Positions 35,897 through 45,957 of a DNA stretch of 64,000 nt are shown here, piece by piece. The position numbers and the translations under genes were made by a program. The notes under the pieces are model-generated. The model was not told the origin of the DNA and searched no databases. It saw only the letters and a program-made list of their open reading frames with translations. Every line of letters begins with the position of its first letter. The stretch's first letter is position 1. The stretch is from Isoetes taiwanensis (taxonomy: Eukaryota > Streptophyta > Lycopodiopsida > Isoetales > Isoetaceae), in assembly GCA_021234155.1 (NCBI GenBank), contig JAJEKV010000091.1:1-64000 (forward strand), in the 5' to 3' direction.

Positions 35897-36277
35897 TCAA
35901 GCAAGGATACATTGATTCTTTTCGAGTTTTTGCATCACAGGTTTGATACCCTCCTTAACCTTTATCTCAAACTCACAAATGTTCTTATCAACACCAACTA
36001 ATTCATCATAGTCCCAAGCAAACACATCCTTCCATTCATTAAAAAATTTAGTTAATGTGCATTTATCTTCTTCTCTAAACATATCTCCAACATACAAGAC
36101 TCTATTCTGACCATTCTTCTCTATTTGGATTTCTCTTACTTGTTTTTCAGTACTAGCATTGATTACCAGAATAGGATGAAGTTGTTTGAGTTCCTCTTCT
36201 TCAAGCTCTTCTTCTTTAATAGCACCTTCGCTAGATGTTCTAGCAAGACACTCTTGCATAAGGCATCGCCTCCTCAT
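35897..36277 (-). pseudogene. Pre-RT segment of pol
   Basis: A 126-codon frame with an acidic stretch (EEEELEEEELKQ) then VFAWDYDELVGVD and KPVMQKLE. In plant Tat-type Ty3 polyproteins this W-x-Y/H-E/D-D-x-x-G block precedes the reverse transcriptase. An in-frame TGA ends it 24 bases before the next frame. Confidence 0.82.
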
Positions 36278-36813
36278 TGAACTCTCTAGTTATATGATGC
36301 AGCTCCCAAGTTGAAAACCCTGATAATTCTTCTAAAGCTTGATCTCTAAGTATGAGCATATCCTTGTTCTTGGTCTGATAATCTCCTAGGATCTGTCTAC
36401 ACACAAGTTGGGAGTCACCAAACACAATAATGTCAGTAATACCAAGGTGCTTAGCCTCCGCAATCCACGCAATCAATGCTTTATACTCAGCCATGTTAGA
36501 AGTGGAATTCAAATGGATTACGCCTACTTTTGCCATTAATTTCTTTGGACTTATCTTTGAGAATAGCAGCAGATGATGCTATGCTTAGTTTCTTAGAAAC
36601 ACCACCATCAAACCATAAGTAAGCACTACTACTTTCCTTGAGTGTCTCGCACTTGTGGGATGGTCTCTTTGCTATATCAAGTTGAGCCATAATTACTTCA
36701 TACTCACCGGGTTGGTTAGACATCAACAAATCTTCTTCAATATAGTTAAAAGATTCAAATTCCCCAACTTGTTGTAAATAGTATTGCCCTTTTGCCATCA
36801 AGTAATGGTACAC
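36240..36813 (-). pseudogene. RNase H-like domain located before the reverse transcriptase
   Basis: Two overlapping frames (36,496-36,813 and 36,240-36,536) together show an RNase H fold signature. The first gives AYLWFDGGVSK (catalytic Asp). The second gives NMAEYKALI (Glu17) and IIVFGDSQLV (Asp41), then HITREFNEEA, where the family has a final Asp but the frame reads Met. A one-base frame change lies near 36,540. The domain resembles the additional archaeal-type RNase H of plant Tat elements, but sits between protease and reverse transcriptase. Confidence 0.85.
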
Positions 36814-36953
36814 TCACCTCTTGACCATATAGGCCTAGCATCTATTCGTGGGACAGACCATCTTCTTCCTAAAAGGAGGTCATAAATATCTGATTTTTTC
36901 ATTCATACCTTCAAAAGCAACCACTACAAAATTAGCGAGCCACTACAATCCCT

Positions 36954-37184
36954 TCAATATCTATAGGTACCTTGCTTACAATCCCTATGGGGTTTATTTT
37001 GAATTGGAGAAGGATTTAAGTACCATTGGGGCTTTTTGTCAACCTCTAGGCCACATTGTCTCATCACATGATGTGGCATGACGTTTAAAGGTGAACCACC
37101 ATCTAGTAATACCTTGGACAAGGCTCTTTTTACCAATGTTGGCACACAAGTGAAGGCACACGGGTCATGCTCATCTTGTATCAA
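36954..37184 (-). pseudogene. Retrotransposon aspartic protease
   Basis: A 76-codon frame with VLLDGGSPLNVMP, the active-site block of plant Ty3 proteases (DGGS in place of DSGA/DTGA), Asp at residue 28. It is preceded by a hydrophobic region and followed by a frame that ends early. The normal role is cleavage of the Gag-Pol polyprotein. Confidence 0.82.
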
Positions 37185-37262
37185 AGCATTTGTTCTTCAA
37201 TGTGGTTTGTAAAAGCAATCCGCTCCTCTTGTGTGAGGTTAACTTGTTCCTCCCGAGTCAAA

Positions 37263-37559
37263 CTAAGCATCTTTTTTACGTAAGTAGGAGCAATTCTCAA
37301 CAATGTGAGTAGGTCTACACCGATTTTTGAACTTTTCATAAGAGTCTGAATTCATCATTGTCTTTATCTTTTCGGGAACTTTTGACAAAGGCGGAGGAGG
37401 TATCGGTTGTTTACCTTCTTCTGCTTGAGGTTTGTTTTTATTCCCTCTACCTTCTAGAGCACTTGTTTTGTTTCTTCTCGAGTTGCCTCCTTGTCTTTCA
37501 TCATAGCTCGGGTGTGCATGTGACCATAATTTCTTCCTGCTCTTCAGATTCCTGCACAA
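37263..37559 (-). pseudogene. Gag-protease linker region
   Basis: A 98-codon basic and proline-rich frame (PIPPPPLSKVPEK, then a KFKNRCRPTHIVENC segment). Its position between the zinc knuckles and the protease suggests the linker of the polyprotein. No catalytic motif. Confidence 0.55.
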
Positions 37560-37643
37560 ACCTTATAGGATAAGAAGTTTCAGACAAATATTTAACAGAA
37601 GCAGTGGTTTCAGCAGTTTTTGCTTTTTCTTGCATTAGAGGAA

Positions 37644-37836
37644 GGGCAAAAGTATGCTGGTGGGTTACAAATTAATCAAGACTCAAAGACTTTCAAAGAC
37701 TTTCGGCCAAAGACTTTCAAAGACTTTGCACCCAAAGGCACTTTCCAAAGCGGTTTCCAAATATTTTCCTTTAGGGGGCTAAAAAGCACATCGTCAGGGC
37801 CAGCGTCTTTTGCACCCCACCAGCATACTTTTGCCC
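37644..37836. repeat. Inverted repeat, 21-bp perfect arms
   Basis: The arm at 37644-37664 (GGGCAAAAGTATGCTGG...) is the exact reverse complement of 37816-37836, with about 151 bp between. The loop holds an AAAGACTTTC tandem (about 37,685-37,730). It lies inside the gag-pol region and looks like part of a nested insertion. Confidence 0.85.
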
Positions 37837-37957
37837 GGAAATATGAGATCACATTTTGTCCCATTAAGGGATGCTTAAAATGCCACGTCAGCTTTTTAAA
37901 CTGTCCAATAAGAGAAGAGTTCCCGTGTATCTCATTCCATTATTATGTGGCGACATT

Positions 37958-38312
37958 GTAATTAATGCAGTTGCAACTAACTTCCGTAGTATCATTTTTT
38001 CATTATAACTTTTGATCCAGAACTCCGATTCAAACACTTTTTGTAGCAATGGGTTCGTCTTCTCAAAATGTATCTAATGATAACCCATTCATATACCTTT
38101 CTTGATATAAATGTACAAGAAATAAGTAAAAAATCATATTTTTTTAAGGTTAACGCATATGACCATATTGAAATACATTATAACCATATATCATTAGAAA
38201 GATCTTTTCATTTCGCATCAAATGCAACAAACGCCGCAGCATTTTGACAAGTGGATCAAAAGTTATGGGGGAAAAACAAAAGCAATGAAGTTGTTGGTGC
38301 TACATTAATTGC
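37958..38312. mobile_element. Possible nested foldback / MITE-like insert
   Basis: The outer arms 37958-37985 and 38287-38312 are imperfect reverse complements sharing AATTAATG. Inside them 38005-38018 (ATAACTTTTGATCC) is a perfect inverse of 38253-38266. The middle is AT-rich without coding potential. It separates the zinc knuckles from the protease linker. No clean target duplication was identified, so the exact ends are uncertain. Confidence 0.5.
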
Positions 38313-38379
38313 AGTTTATAGAGGGTAGCCATTCTATTGGAGGATTCTTATGGGGATGAAATGAGATCTCAAATTGCCT

Positions 38380-38613
38380 CTAATGTCTAGCGAAATACTC
38401 TTTAACACTACATCTATCTTCATAGTGTCCTGTGGCTTTGCAGAAAGTACAGACAGGGCACTCTTTACCATAATGGCCTCTCTTATTGCATTTAAGACAA
38501 AGCCTGTACCAACAAATCTCAGAAGAATGAGTGTCTCTCATGCAATGTGCACATGGAGGATAAGTTCTTCTTTCTGGTCTTGAAGCCTTCAATTCCTGGA
38601 GTTGTTTGGTCAC
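38380..38613 (-). pseudogene. Gag nucleocapsid, three CCHC zinc knuckles
   Basis: A 77-codon frame with three successive CX2CX4HX4C knuckles: C21-C24-H29-C34, C39-C42-H47-C52 and C55-C58-H63-C68. Such knuckles bind element RNA during packaging. The frame differs from that of the Gag piece upstream (38,784-39,152). Confidence 0.9.
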
Positions 38614-38783
38614 TTCAAGTAGGGCCTCAGCAACCTTGTCAACATCTGTTTATTTTGAGCTATATCGATTCTTGATTGTCTTGAATTTCTTTTTTGTCTT
38701 TGAACATCATAACTGGTATGGCATCCGGACCCATATGCTCTTGTTCAAAATCTGGGAAGAAAGGATCATTAGTGGCATAAACA

Positions 38784-39230
38784 TCATCGGCAAGGAAGAA
38801 AGCACATCAGCAATTTCAATAGCCTTGTTAAAAGCCTTGTGAATGGTAGCAAATCCCTCCGCTTGTAAATCTTAAGCATTTTCACGTGTGTACTCTCGAT
38901 TACCTTGATCAAACCTCTTATAAAAGATGCAACAAGATGCAAAGTATGGTGAGGCACTTGATTAGTTTGACATTTGGTGAGATACACATGAAATCTTTCT
39001 ACATATTGATGAATAGTCTCACCATTTCTAATATGGAAGGTTTGTAATTCAAAAGCAGGATCTTGAGGATCATAAACCTTTCCAAACCTTGCTAGGAATC
39101 TTTTGATAATCTCATCCCATGTGTTAGTTCCATCACTTATCACATATTCCAACCAAGCTCTTACTTCATCATTTTTGAAGCACTTCTTGAATTGATGAAC
39201 TTGGTACCTTTCTTGTGGCCATATTCTTGA
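38784..39230 (-). pseudogene. Gag capsid-like region
   Basis: The frame reads FKNDEVRAWLEYVI, WDEIIKRFLARF and ETIHQYVERFHVYLTKC, the arrangement of the plant retrotransposon Gag domain. The ATG-less open frame extends upstream of 39,152 through YQVHQFKKC. The start codon is not identifiable. Confidence 0.85.
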
Positions 39231-39487
39231 TAATACTCATCAAAACCTTGAGAAAATTGTTAGCACTCATAGTAGAGTCAAATGTAGGAACAGGAATGGG
39301 AATATTCGGTTCAAAGTATTTGGTGTTGTTTAGATTCACAGATTTGTTGAGATGTGAGACATACCTTGGGGTGTAGCTTGTACCTCTGCATTATCTTGTA
39401 CCTCGGCATGTTTGGATGTCTCAACATTTTCGCCTAGGAGCCATAGTTCCCAAGAACCGGGGTGGATCTCGGTAGGAGCCTCCAAGA
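39231..39487 (-). other. 5' leader of the retrotransposon
   Basis: Between the 5' LTR and the first readable Gag sequence. Apart from the primer-site candidate nothing specific is seen. Confidence 0.5.
39471..39484 (-). other. Candidate tRNA primer-binding site
   Basis: On the minus strand TGGAGGCTCCTACC begins three bases after the end of the 5' LTR. It starts with TGG, as expected for pairing with a tRNA CCA end. I cannot assign the tRNA. Confidence 0.35.
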
Positions 39488-41804
39488 TGTTGAGGGTAGG
39501 CAATCCCTCAACCTGGAATGGTTTAGGACCTCAGATTGCTTTAGGCAACCACTCTATGCTCAAAATTTGCAGAAACTACCTTCAAAAAATCATTAGGAAC
39601 CGGCTTCCCAAATTGGAAGAAAATGCATTGCTAACTTTTTTAGATTCTAAGCAATATAAGTTGAATTTTTTTGAAATCAATGCAATAGTATACTAGACAA
39701 TTGATGTGATATATGTGCAAAATATATCCCCGAAGTCGGATATCATTTGGTACTTTAAAATCACAAGCCCGACTAGGTCGAGAATTTGGTCAATGCCCTC
39801 AGAGAGCTCCTTTTGAAATTCTCTAGGAATATCTTTTTTTGAATGAAAACCACGGAAAGGTGTTAAAAGGTCTAAAAGGGTTACGTGCAAACACTAATAG
39901 GTCGAGAAATAAAGATATTTTGGAACTATGGGGTTTTTTATGAACCGGACAGACAAGGTCTTTTTAAACAGAGAATGCTTTTTTTCAAATTTTATCGATA
40001 TTTAAGTAGGAAATCTATGTAAAAGGAAAATGAGAGATATCCTAAATCAACCCTTGCTATTAAAGCCACTAGAGCTTCGAGGAGTTCAACTATAGAGTGT
40101 GCAATGGATGCGATTAAAGTGATGAGAAACGGAATTGCATTATGATGAGCAGAATTTTTTTTCTTTATTAACCATAGAACAAAGTGTTGATTGATATGCA
40201 TACTAGTTGAAGGAAACAAAATAAGCTATTTTTTGAATTTTCTTTAGTCTTTATGCAATATAGAAGCTATTTGAGCTATTTTTGGAACTTCAACAATTTT
40301 CAAAGGGAAAGATATTACCAAATTGGATTTTCATTCACTTGATATATCAAATTGGAGGAATCACATCATTTTCGATGCCCACGGTTAATGAGCAAAGCAT
40401 ATTTCGAAAAAAGGATGGGTTTATGGTCGGCTTTATTGATCAGCGATCAATTTGAACAGACAAGGAGGGTCGAATCCAGCGGGGAGATCGCTTTTGCATG
40501 TACTTCACAAGGCAGTCTTCAATTTAGCGTAAAAGCCCTGGATTTTCGCATAGAGATTTGCCCTCTTTAAAAATACGATTACATTTGTCAATTCTTGAAT
40601 TTACGGCCGGATCCTTTGTCTTTTAGCTTCGATTTGGTTTTCTTGATGTTGGAGGTGGATTGGAAGGTAATGATGCGAATGGGATCTGCCAAAAATTCCG
40701 TTTCTTGGTTGCAAAAAATTTTAAGGGTTCTTGCTTTCTTCAATGGATATATCCCTTGGCCAAGAGCAAAAGTTAAACAAGGATATAAATAGGATTTAAG
40801 CCGTTTCCTTTTGATCGATTGGTCTCCTCCCACGCCTCATGTATTTCGTGTTTACCCCGACACACCGGGCACGCCGGAGGGACGCCACTTGGCGGAAAAT
40901 GAGAGGGTAGATAGATGGGGGGGTAGATGTAGGTAGGTTTTGCCATTTTTTCCAAGAAGGCACGTTTCCCAAGAAGTAGCTTAAGGAGGTCCAAATAGAC
41001 TCAATTTGAAAATTTTTGAAAAAGTGGCATATTTTTCAAGGGCTACCAGGTGGTTTTGTCAAAAGATGATTTGGAGCACTTTGAGTGAAGGGGGGTGACT
41101 AGGCATGAATTTTGGTGAGGTGGCAAATGTACTGCTGATGTGGTACCATTGGATGACAAAAACTCTTCCCTAGTCAAAATGTTTTAATGAGGTGGATATG
41201 GAATGAAAATGATGTGGATTGACACGTGTGTAATGAATGGTGATGTGGACTTGTGAGTGATGATGTGGGCATAAAAATTTCCCTTTGCCAACTAGACATA
41301 GGTGACAACCTTTTGAATAGCCACCTTTCCTCAACCTAGTGATCATTTTAACCCTAGGTCTTTGAAGTGAGAGAATGTAGGATAATGCCTCAACATTTTT
41401 TTAGTTTCTTTTGGTAAACTTATGAATGTATGGATGGATCATGAGTGTGTGGGTCATTTTGACTAGGGAAAGGTGAATTGACAATCCCAAAGTATGGTAT
41501 GATGAAATATAGATGTATGGGTAATGATAGTATGAAGTGTAGAGATGACAAGAAATAGGAAGGTGGAATATGAGTCAAATGGCAATTAAAATGGGATACA
41601 ACATCAAGAATCCAAACTTCAAATGCTCAAATCATGAAATAGACTTCATACCATGCTCATGTCTTGCAATTCTTCAACAAGTGACTTCAAATCTTGTAGG
41701 AGTGATCTCTAGTACCTTGGATGATAATCAAAAACCTTGTCCATCCTCCAATTTTGAGAAACCAAGTGAATGTCCTTCTTTGGATTACATTTGATGTTTA
41801 ATCA
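39488..41804 (-). repeat. LTR, right (5' LTR of the element)
   Basis: Starts TGTTGAGGG and runs to TTTAATCA just before ATACC. It matches 29910-32271 throughout except the last 20 or so bases after CTTCTTTGG, where the two copies differ (ATTACATTTGATG against TTCTTCTAAACA). The outer end is therefore less certain than the inner one. Confidence 0.85.
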
Positions 41805-41809
41805 ATACC
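41805..41809. repeat. Target-site duplication, right (ATACC)
   Basis: Matches 29905-29909. The satellite monomer resumes in register directly after it with TTCTTGAAATTTG, as expected if the element inserted inside CTCAATACCTTCTTG. Confidence 0.72.
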
Positions 41810-42587
41810 TTCTTGAAATTTGAAAGCCTGGATTTCATTTGTTCCTTTGTAGCAATCAATAGCTTTTTCTAATGTTCGACCCATCATAACCTTGACAAGC
41901 AAAAAATGGCTTTTATTTTGAGATTCTTTGACAATTCACGATGATGCAAATTTAAGCCTAAAAAAATGCTTAAGATATACACATATCTCATGCGTTTGTA
42001 GCTGTTTGGATAGAATGTTTCCTAATGGATAGAAGGTCACATGTTCGACCCATGTCTAACGCGTTTAAAGAGAATTCACATTAACGTCTTTGACAAGCAA
42101 AAAGAAAAGAGTATTACATGCGATACTCCACTCAATACCTTCTTGAAATTTGAAAGCCTGGATTCGTATTTAGGACATGACCTTTGAAGTAATCAATAGC
42201 TTTTTCTAAGGATTCTTATTACGATGACTGCAAGGATTTAAGCCTAAAATAGTTTGCTTGAGATATATGCATGCCTCATGCGTTTGTAGCTCTAATGGAT
42301 AGAGCGCCTGGAATGAAGGTCACATGTTCGACCCATGTCTAATGCTGTTTAAAAGAATTCAATTAACGTCTTTGACAAGCAAAAGAAAAAGAGTATTACA
42401 GATATTCCACTCAATACCTTCTTGAAATTTGAAAGCCTGGATTCATATTTAGGACATGACCTTTGAAGTAATCAATAGCTTTTTCCAAGGAACTTCATAA
42501 TCAAAAAAGATTATTTTGAGATTCTTATTACGATATTCCAAGGATTTAAGCCTAAAATAGTTTGCTTGAGATATATGCATATCTCAT

Positions 42588-42660
42588 GCGTTTGTAGCTC
42601 ATTGGATAGAGCGTCTGTTTCCTAAGCAGAAGGTCACATGTTCGACCCATGTCTAACGCG
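42588..42660 (+). tRNA. tRNA-Arg-CCT: tRNA-Arg (CCU), D-loop variant
   Basis: G15 is T (ATTGGATA loop), a change in the A box. All stems and the anticodon equal the reference. Confidence 0.75.
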
Positions 42661-42905
42661 TTTAAAAAGAATTCACATTAACGTCTTTGACAAGCAAAAA
42701 GAAAAGAGTATTACATGCGATACTCCACTCAATACCTTCTTGAAATTTGAAAGCCTGGATTCGTATTTAGGACATGACCTTTGAAGTAATCAATAGCTTT
42801 TTCCAAGGAACTTCATCATCAAACAGATTATTTTGAGATTCTTATTACGATGACTGCAAGGATTTAAGCCTAAAATAGTTTGCTTGAGATATATGCATGC
42901 CTTAT

Positions 42906-42978
42906 GTGTTTGTAGCTCAGTGGATAGAGCGTATGTTTCCTAAGCAGAAGGCCACATGTTTGACCCATGTCTAATGCT
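42906..42978 (+). pseudogene. tRNA-Arg-like copy, several changes
   Basis: The acceptor starts GTGTTTG and ends CTAATGC. The anticodon stem reads TATGT, giving an A28-G42 mismatch. The variable loop is AGGCC and the T loop is TTTGACC. Full length but probably inactive. Confidence 0.55.
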
Positions 42979-44225
42979 TTTAAATGTCTAAAGACTATTA
43001 CATGTGATACTCCACTCAATACTTCTTGAAATTTGAAAGCCTGGATTCATATTTAGGACATGACCTTTGAAGTAATCAATAGCTTTTTCTAAGGAACTTC
43101 ATAACCAAACAGATTATTTTGAGATTCTTATTACGATGACTGCAAGGATTTAAGCCTAAAATAGTTTGTTTGAGATATATGCATGCCTCATGCGCTTGTA
43201 GCTTGGATAGGATACGCATCGATTTCCTAAGGTCACATGTTCGACCCATGTCTAACGCTTTAAAAGAGAATTCACATTAATGTCTTTGACAAGCAAAAAG
43301 AAAAAGTATATTACATGCGATACTCCACTCAATACCTTCTTGAAATTTGAAAGCCTGGATTCTTATTTAGGACATGACCTTTGAAGTAATCAATAGCTTT
43401 TTCTAAGGAACTTCATCATCAAACAGATTATTTTGAGATTCTTATTACGATGACTGCAAGGATTTAAGCCTAAAATAGTTTGCTTGAGATATATGCATGC
43501 CTCATGCGTTCGTAGCTCAGTGGATAGAGCGCTTTCTGCTTCCTAAGTAGAAGGTCACATGTTGACCCATGTCTAACGCGTTTAAAGAGAATTCACATTA
43601 AAGAGAATTACATTAACGTACCTTCTTGAAATTTGAAAGCAAAAAGATGAAATGACCTTTAAAGTAATCAATAAGTCTTTACAAGCGATACTCCACTTAA
43701 AAGATTATTCTTGAAATTTCCACTCAATACCTTCTTGAAATTTGAAAGCCTGGATTCATATTTAGGACATGACCTTTGAAGTAATCAATAGCTTTTTCCA
43801 AGGAACTTCATAATCAAAACAGATTATTTTGAGATTCTTATTACGATGACTGCAAGGATTTAAGCCTAAAATAGTTTGCTTTGAGAGATATACACATGCC
43901 TCATGCGTTTGTGAAGCTGGATGGATAGAGCGCCCATTTTCCTAAGCAAAAGGTCACATGTTCGACCCATGTCTAACGCGTTTAAAAAGAATTCACATTA
44001 ACGTCTTTGACAAGCAAAAAGAAAAGAGTATTACATGCGATACTCCACTCAATACCTTCTTGAAATTTGAAAGCCTGGATTCGTATTTAGGACATGACCT
44101 TTGAAGTAATCAATAGCTTTTTCTAAGGAACTTCATAACCAAACAGATTATTTTGAGATTCTTATTACGATGACTGCAACGATTTAAGCCTAAAATAGTT
44201 TGCTTGAGATATATGCATGCCTCAT

Positions 44226-44298
44226 GTGTTTGTAGCTCAGTGGATAGAGCGTCTGTTTCCTAAGCAGAAGGTCATATGTTTGACCCATGTCTAACGCG
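44226..44298 (+). tRNA. tRNA-Arg-CCT: tRNA-Arg (CCU), GTG-acceptor variant
   Basis: C2 is T (U2-G71 wobble), C50 is T (a wobble in the T stem) and the T loop is TTTGACC. All stems still pair. The B box is weakened. Confidence 0.65.
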
Positions 44299-45884
44299 TT
44301 TAAAGAGAATTCACATTAACGTTTAAAGAATTCAAATTAACGTCTTTGACAAGCAAAAAGAAAAGAGTATTACATGCGATACTCCACTCAATACCTTCTT
44401 GAAATTTGAAAGCCTGGATTCATATTTAGGACATGACCTTTGAAGTAATCAATAGCTTTTTCCATAATCAAACAGATTATGTTGAGATTCTTATTACGAT
44501 GACTGCAAGGACTTAAGCCTAAAAGACTATGCTTAAGATATACACATATCTCATGCATTTGTTTAGTGATGGATAGAGCGCCATTTCCTAAGCGTTTAAA
44601 GGTCACATGTTCGACCCATGTCTAACGCGTTTAAAAAGAATTCACATTAACGTCTTTGACAAGCTAAAAAAAAAGAAAAGAGTATTACATGCGATACTCC
44701 ACTCAATACCTTCTTGAAATTTGAAAGCTTCGGATTCATATTTAGGACATGACCTTTGAAGTAATCAATAGCTTTTTCTAAGGAACTTCATAACCAAAAG
44801 ATTATTTTGAGATTCTTATTACGATGATGACTGCAAGGATTTAAGCCTAAAAAATAGTTTGCTTGAGATATATGCATGCCTCATGCGTTTGTAGCTCGCT
44901 GGATAGAGCGTCTGTTTCCTAAGCGTAAGGTCACATGTTCGACCCATGTCTAACGCGTTTAAAAGCTTAAAAAGAATTCACATTAACGCCTCTTTGACAA
45001 GCAAAAAAAAAGAAAAGAGTATTACATGCGATACTCCACTCAATACCTTCTTGAAATTTGAAAGCCCTGGATTCATATTTAGGACATGACCTTTGAAGTA
45101 ATCAATAGCTTTTTCTAAGGAACTTCATAACCAAAAAATTATTTTGAGATTCTTATTACGATGACCGCAAGGATTTAAGCCTAAAATAGTTTGTTTGAGA
45201 TATATGCATGCCTCATGCGTTTGTAGCTCGCTGGATAGAGCCGCCCTGCTTTCCTAAGCGTAAGGTCACATGTTCGACCCATGTCTAACGCTTTTAAAAG
45301 AGAATTCACATTAACGTCTTTGACAAGCAAAAAAAAGAAAAGAGTATTACATGCTTATACTCCACTCAATACCTTCTTGAAATTTGAAAGCCCTGGATTC
45401 ATATTTAGGACATGACCTTTGAAGTAATCAATAGCTTTTTCTAAGGAACTTCATAACCAAAAGCATTATTTTGAGATTCTTATTACGATGACTGCAAGGA
45501 TTTAAGCCTAAAATAGTTTGCTTGAGATATACATATGCCTCATGCGTTTGTAGCTAAGCTGGATAGAGCCTGCTTCCTAAGCCCTAAGAAGGTCACATGT
45601 TCGACCCATGTCTAACGCGTTTGCGTTTAAAGAGAATTCACATTAACGTCTTTGACAAGCAAAAGAAAAAGAGTATTACATGCGATACTCCACTCAATAC
45701 CTTCTTGAAATTTGAAAGATTCATATTAGGACATGGATTCATATTTAGGACATGACATATTTGAAGTAATCAATAGCTTTTTCAAGGAACTTCATCATCA
45801 AACAGATTATTTTGAGATTCTTATTACGATGACTGCAAGGATTTAAGCCTAAAATAGTTTGCTTGAGATATATGCATGCCTCAT

Positions 45885-45957
45885 GTGTTTGTAGCTCAGT
45901 GGATAGAGCGTCTGTTTCCTAAGCAGAAGGTCACATGTTCGACCCATGTCTAACGCG
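45885..45957 (+). tRNA. tRNA-Arg-CCT: tRNA-Arg (CCU), GTG-acceptor variant
   Basis: Only C2 to T separates it from the reference (U2-G71 wobble). Promoter boxes are intact. Confidence 0.82.

Larger units (their letters stand above)
29910..41804 (-). mobile_element. Ty3-type LTR retrotransposon, decayed
   Basis: About 11.9 kb between two direct LTRs of about 2.3 kb. The coding strand is minus, so the 5' LTR is the right-hand one. Order along the element: Gag, zinc knuckles, protease, RNase H-like domain, reverse transcriptase, RNase H remnant, integrase. Integrase after reverse transcriptase marks Ty3/Gypsy; the pre-RT segment FAWDYDELVG and the extra RNase H point to the plant Tat group. Frames change between nearly every domain, so it is non-autonomous as written. 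It carries a nested inverted-repeat insert (37.6-38.3 kb). Confidence 0.9.
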
